From assembly GCF_029023725.1 (NCBI RefSeq), contig NZ_CP119075.1:3653501-3717500 (forward strand): 64,000 bases of DNA, written 5' to 3'. A program made the translations under genes and the position numbers. The stretch is from Synoicihabitans lomoniglobus. Its GTDB lineage: Bacteria > Verrucomicrobiota > Verrucomicrobiia > Opitutales > Opitutaceae. Within the stretch, counting starts at the first letter, position 1; each line of letters opens with the position of its first letter. Shown here in pieces: positions 61,091 to 64,000 of this stretch. The notes under the pieces were generated by a model that was given only the letters and a program-made list of their open reading frames with translations, ran no database searches and was not told where the DNA came from.

Positions 61091-61885
61091 TTAAAAAATT
61101 CTAACGTTGGAGCGTTGGCCGGCATCAATCGCCCGCAGCTCGGTCGGCCATGGCAAACGCGCCAGCAATTGCCCGGCCGCATCGAACTCGCCCAGTTCGA
61201 CACCGCCCGCCAAGGGCACGTAGAAACGTTGGCGGTTGCTATCAAAGGCGAGGGTCGTGGGTGAGACCGGCTCCGTGAAGCGAATCGTTTCCACCGGCTC
61301 CACTTCGTTCGCGTAGGCCACGAGGCTGCCATCGTCGGCGTAGAGCACGAGCAGACGATCCCGCACCTGGTCCCACGCCAGACCACCGATCACGCGGGTC
61401 GTATTCCCCGGTCGCACACTGTCCCGCACTTCTCCGTAACGCGTCACTTTGCCCACCGCACCGGGCTCCGGCATCGCCGCGTAAACCATGCGGTTGAACG
61501 CCCGCACCGCCAGATCGAGTGACGCCTGCCCCGATTGCGCGAAGGCCGCCGGAAGCTGGTAACGATACCATTCTTTCCGCTCCGACCGTTTGATCGTCAC
61601 CAATTCGTTACCGGGCGCCAACCGCAGCCAAATGTAGTCGGTGTTAAATTCGTAACCCAGCCCCACCACCACGTCAGTGGGCGCGAGAAATCCTTCCAAC
61701 TCATCGTGTAAACCATCCTCCAACCCGCGATCCATCACGGGAGCTGTCCCGATGCCCGCCAGGTAAAGATGCGTCGGCCCGCGCGTCGCACAGCCCGCCA
61801 GCGCAATGCTTAGAGCGGCCCCCGTCATTGCCGCCCCTCGCCGGATTCCATCAAACTGAAACCATTCCCCTGCTTTCTTTATCAT
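61091..61885 (-). CDS. putative lipoprotein
   Basis: A 264-residue protein with a lipobox (SIALAGCATRG, Cys at residue 32), so it is probably lipid-anchored in the outer or inner membrane. The body is beta-rich, reminiscent of a short propeller (VIGGLAWDQVRDRLLVLYAD; PTTLAFDSNRQRFYVPLAGG), no family recognised. The longest frame starts at an ATG (61883-61885) that overlaps the ATG of the divergent nucleotidyltransferase; an in-frame ATG at 61828 (residue 20) also gives a lipoprotein signal (MTGAALSIALAGC) and leaves space for promoters. Confidence 0.75.
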   Translation of the reverse strand: MIKKAGEWFQFDGIRRGAAMTGAALSIALAGCATRGPTHLYLAGIGTAPVMDRGLEDGLHDELEGFLAPTDVVVGLGYEFNTDYIWLRLAPGNELVTIKRSERKEWYRYQLPAAFAQSGQASLDLAVRAFNRMVYAAMPEPGAVGKVTRYGEVRDSVRPGNTTRVIGGLAWDQVRDRLLVLYADDGSLVAYANEVEPVETIRFTEPVSPTTLAFDSNRQRFYVPLAGGVELGEFDAAGQLLARLPWPTELRAIDAGQRSNVRIF

Positions 61886-62669
61886 GTATCCCCACCATCA
61901 AGAGACCATCGCCAACGCGGAGCGAGTTTTTGCCGCCGAACCTGATGTAATCGCCCTGCTCGTCGGCGGTTCCATCGCTCACGGGTTAGCCCGTGAAACT
62001 TCCGACGTGGATATCATGATCGTCGTTTCCCCCGAGTCCTACGCCGCCCGTAAAGCACGCGACGAACCGCTCTATCTCAACTTCGAGCACAGCACCTACG
62101 AAGGTGGCTACATCGACGGCAAGTATCTCGATATTCCTTTCATGGCACAGGTCGCGGACCGCGGCAGTGAAGCCGCCCGCTACGCCTTTCAAGATGCCAT
62201 CGTGGTATTTTCCCGCGACGACCAAATCCCCGCCCTCATTTCCCGTATCGTCCGTTTTCCGGTGGAAAAGAAAGCGGATAACATCCGCCGGTTTCTGGCC
62301 CAAATGAACGCCTGGAAATGGATGGCGCAGGAGGGTCGCAAACACGGCAACCGCTACATAGTCCGACGCGCGATCGACAACTTCATCCTCTTCTCCAGCC
62401 GGGTTATCCTCGCTCACAACGAGCGGCTTTACCCGTTCCACAAATGGATGCTGCGCGAGGTCGAGCGCGCACCGGATCGACCCGCGGACATGCTGGCGAT
62501 GATCGATCGGATTCTCGACGAATCATCCGCCGAGTCCGTCGAGGCCCTCTTCTCCGCCGTCAAAGCGACCACCACGGTCGAGTTTGACGACGCGACCTGG
62601 GGACGCTGGTTCCAACGCGACAACGAGCTCAACTGGCTCGACCACGAACCGCCGGTGGCCGATTTGTGA
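61884..62669 (+). CDS. nucleotidyltransferase-domain protein
   Basis: A 261-residue protein with a polymerase-beta-type nucleotidyltransferase core: GGS (28-30, LLVGGSIAHGLARETS) and DVD (Asp41, Asp43), followed by IMIVVSPESYAARKARDEPL. The C-terminal 150 residues are helical (NIRRFLAQMNAWKWMAQEGR; EVERAPDRPADMLAMIDRIL). It resembles aminoglycoside or MNT-type transferases; the substrate is unknown. No HEPN partner gene is adjacent, so a toxin-antitoxin role is not supported. The start at 61884 overlaps the divergent lipoprotein start. Confidence 0.85.
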   Translation: MYPHHQETIANAERVFAAEPDVIALLVGGSIAHGLARETSDVDIMIVVSPESYAARKARDEPLYLNFEHSTYEGGYIDGKYLDIPFMAQVADRGSEAARYAFQDAIVVFSRDDQIPALISRIVRFPVEKKADNIRRFLAQMNAWKWMAQEGRKHGNRYIVRRAIDNFILFSSRVILAHNERLYPFHKWMLREVERAPDRPADMLAMIDRILDESSAESVEALFSAVKATTTVEFDDATWGRWFQRDNELNWLDHEPPVADL

Positions 62670-62732
62670 GAGTCCCGTGACTCGCGGCTTTTGATTTGTA
62701 ATACTGTCGCGCCGAGCTGTTGATCCCCCGCT

Positions 62733-63431
62733 ATGAAAGTCGCCTTTATCAGTGGCACCAGCATCGTGAAGTCCGATCTCTTCGCCGCTTGGGACGTCCG
62801 CACCATCGAAACCCCCTACGGCCCCGTCACCTACAAGGCGCACGGCGACCATGTGCTCATCAACCGCCACGGCTACGAGTTTCCCAAGCCGCCGCACACG
62901 ATCAACTACCGGGCCAATATCCGGGCGCTGGCCGACCTGGGTTACACCGACATCGTATCCCTCAACTCCGTCGGATCGCTCGATCCCGCGCTGCCTCCCG
63001 GCACGTTTGTTTCCTGCTCCGACTACGTATGCCTCCAGGAGGGACCCAAAACCTTCCACGACGACGAGCTCAAGGGCGGCGCGCCCGGCATCGCCAATAA
63101 CCTCATTCCCGACCTCCTCAAGGCCCTCGACCCGGAGTTCACCATTTATCCCGGCAAGACCTACGTGCAGATGCGCGGCCCGCGCTTCGAAACCAAGGCC
63201 GAAATCCGCGTCGTCAAAAACTGGGGCGATGTCATCGGCATGACCGCCGCCTTCGAAGCCGACCTTTGCTCCGAACTTGGCCTCAACTACAACAGTTTCG
63301 CTCTCATCGATAATTTCGCGAACGGCTTGGAAGGCACCGAAATCGACTTCGCCAAGTTCCACGACCTGGTGAAGGAAAACCAAGCCAAGGTGAACCGCCT
63401 CTTCACGCGTTTCCTCGAGATCCTTGGCTGA
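62733..63431 (+). CDS. MTAP/purine nucleoside phosphorylase family protein
   Basis: A 232-residue phosphorylase of the MTAP/PNP family that cleaves the glycosidic bond of 5'-methylthioadenosine or purine nucleosides with phosphate. Signatures are the N-terminal KVAFISGTSIVKSDLFAAWD, INYRANIRALADLG (the phosphate-binding RANI pattern), YVQMRGPRFETKAEIRVVKN and IGMTAAFEADLC. It is somewhat shorter than typical MTAP (about 270 residues), so the exact substrate is open. The start is the ATG at 62733. It is convergent with the response-regulator gene (24 bp between stops). Confidence 0.9.
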   Translation: MKVAFISGTSIVKSDLFAAWDVRTIETPYGPVTYKAHGDHVLINRHGYEFPKPPHTINYRANIRALADLGYTDIVSLNSVGSLDPALPPGTFVSCSDYVCLQEGPKTFHDDELKGGAPGIANNLIPDLLKALDPEFTIYPGKTYVQMRGPRFETKAEIRVVKNWGDVIGMTAAFEADLCSELGLNYNSFALIDNFANGLEGTEIDFAKFHDLVKENQAKVNRLFTRFLEILG

Positions 63432-63455
63432 GCGCGCTAACGCAGGACCGTGCTG

Positions 63456-64000
63456 CTACTTCGTGCCTATCACCGCGTCGAGCGCTGCGCGGTAGACGCG
63501 CCCGATCGGTATCCAACGTTCCTCGATCAAGATCTCCCCGCCCTTGATCGCGTCGATTTGACCGACGGCAACGATGAACGATTTGTGCACCCGGACAAAC
63601 CCATCGCTCGGCAACCGTCGTTCCCACTGCTGCAAGGTTTCATGACTGATCAACGTGCTGTTGCGACGGACCAACTTCACGTAGTCGCCCACGCCTTCGA
63701 TCAGCAGGATATCCGCCAGGTCGACGCGCACCATCGCGCCTTCGGCTTTGATAAAAACGGATTGATCCGCCCAAGACGTGGCGGCACTTACGCGGCTCTC
63801 GACGACGTTTGAAACACCACCCGCGCTCGTCACGGCTGCGACTTCCATACGGCGCTGAACTTTTTCCAGCGCTTGGCAAAACCGCTCGAAGGAGAACGGT
63901 TTTTTCAAGTAGTCGACCGCCTCCAAGTCGTAGCTCTCCAATGCGTGTTCCGCAAACGCCGTGGTAAATATGATGGGAGGGGCGTGTTTGAGCGATCGCG
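63456..64000 (-). CDS. LytTR response regulator (cut by window edge)
   Basis: The C-terminal part of a LytR/AlgR-type response regulator; the gene runs past the window end at 64000, and the reading frame stays open to the edge. The visible receiver end is PIIFTTAFAEHALESYDLEA, then VDYLKKPFSFERFCQALEKV (the conserved LKKPF). The LytTR DNA-binding domain follows (SVFIKAEGAMVRVDLADILL; FVRVHKSFIVAVGQIDAIKG; IPIGRVYRAALDAVIGTK). It would bind direct repeats in target promoters and is probably paired with a sensor histidine kinase outside the window. The apparent TTG start at 63941 is internal. Confidence 0.9.
   Translation of the reverse strand, partial: RSLKHAPPIIFTTAFAEHALESYDLEAVDYLKKPFSFERFCQALEKVQRRMEVAAVTSAGGVSNVVESRVSAATSWADQSVFIKAEGAMVRVDLADILLIEGVGDYVKLVRRNSTLISHETLQQWERRLPSDGFVRVHKSFIVAVGQIDAIKGGEILIEERWIPIGRVYRAALDAVIGTK

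Noticed and set aside
61884..62669. Possible MNT-HEPN toxin-antitoxin module
   Set aside because: Only the nucleotidyltransferase is present, with a long C-terminal domain; neither neighbour is HEPN-like.
1..64000. CRISPR arrays, insertion sequences, prophage genes, rRNA and tRNA genes
   Set aside because: Looked for on both strands and not found; the only recombinase is housekeeping XerD.

Overview
The window reads as a chromosomal segment of a GC-rich member of the Verrucomicrobiota, most likely family Opitutaceae. The evidence is a PEP-CTERM exported protein, an ADOP-type ABC permease with its PadR regulator, a DUF1592/DUF1552 pair, a PTS-EIIA/diadenylate-cyclase fusion, several secreted proteins sharing a C-terminal domain I associate with this family, and frequent GTG/TTG starts with weak Shine-Dalgarno sites. 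This placement is inference from gene content; no rRNA or tRNA gene is visible. No prophage, insertion sequence or CRISPR array was recognised.

Layout. 0-5.1 kb: a divergent ECF42 sigma-factor module. DUF899, a tandem AHSA1 protein, DoxX, DUF1428, a small ORF and DUF6172 run on the minus strand; YciI/DGPF and the ECF42 sigma factor run on the plus strand. Three near-identical promoters (TGTCCG, 17 bp, CGT) sit in front of DUF899, the AHSA1 protein and YciI, so the module carries its own predicted regulon. 5.1-12.7 kb: MATE exporter, DUF2293 protein, threonine ammonia-lyase, Tat-exported heparinase-like lyase and a phospholipase D-like protein. 12.8-17.5 kb: a pseudopilin-type operon (two prepilin-like proteins, an 825-residue PilX-like protein, a membrane protein) behind an AT-rich leader with repeats. 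17.6-23.4 kb: GNAT acyltransferase, a multicopper oxidase with two extra C-terminal domains, an unknown exported protein, an MFS transporter and a PEP-CTERM protein. 23.5-29.9 kb: PadR with a large inverted-repeat operator, ADOP permease, DUF3291, two exported proteins and signal peptidase I.

30-40.5 kb: a RapA-like helicase, then a minus-strand block of exported proteins (182-residue protein, DUF1552, DUF1592 c-type cytochrome-like protein, matrixin metalloprotease, 205-residue partner). 40.7-49.7 kb: housekeeping genes xerD, infA, tadA, sodA, tolB, an Mrp-type ATPase, rpmG (too short for a routine ORF listing), the EIIA-DAC fusion, an isolated nuoA and an exported DUF362 protein. 49.8-58.7 kb: a plus-strand core of dnaG, rpoD, tatA, mreB, mreC, mreD and mrdA (replication priming, primary sigma factor, Tat export, cell shape), without rodA. 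58.7-64 kb: AGE-family epimerase with a CE7 esterase (sugar and ester processing), a lipoprotein head-to-head with a nucleotidyltransferase, an MTAP/PNP phosphorylase, and a LytTR response regulator cut by the window edge.

The strongest leads are the self-contained ECF42 promoter set, a roughly 125-residue domain found five times in three unrelated exported proteins, the EIIA-DAC fusion with an altered RHR motif, the PadR operator, and three GTAG-headed REP-like palindromes in intergenic DNA.
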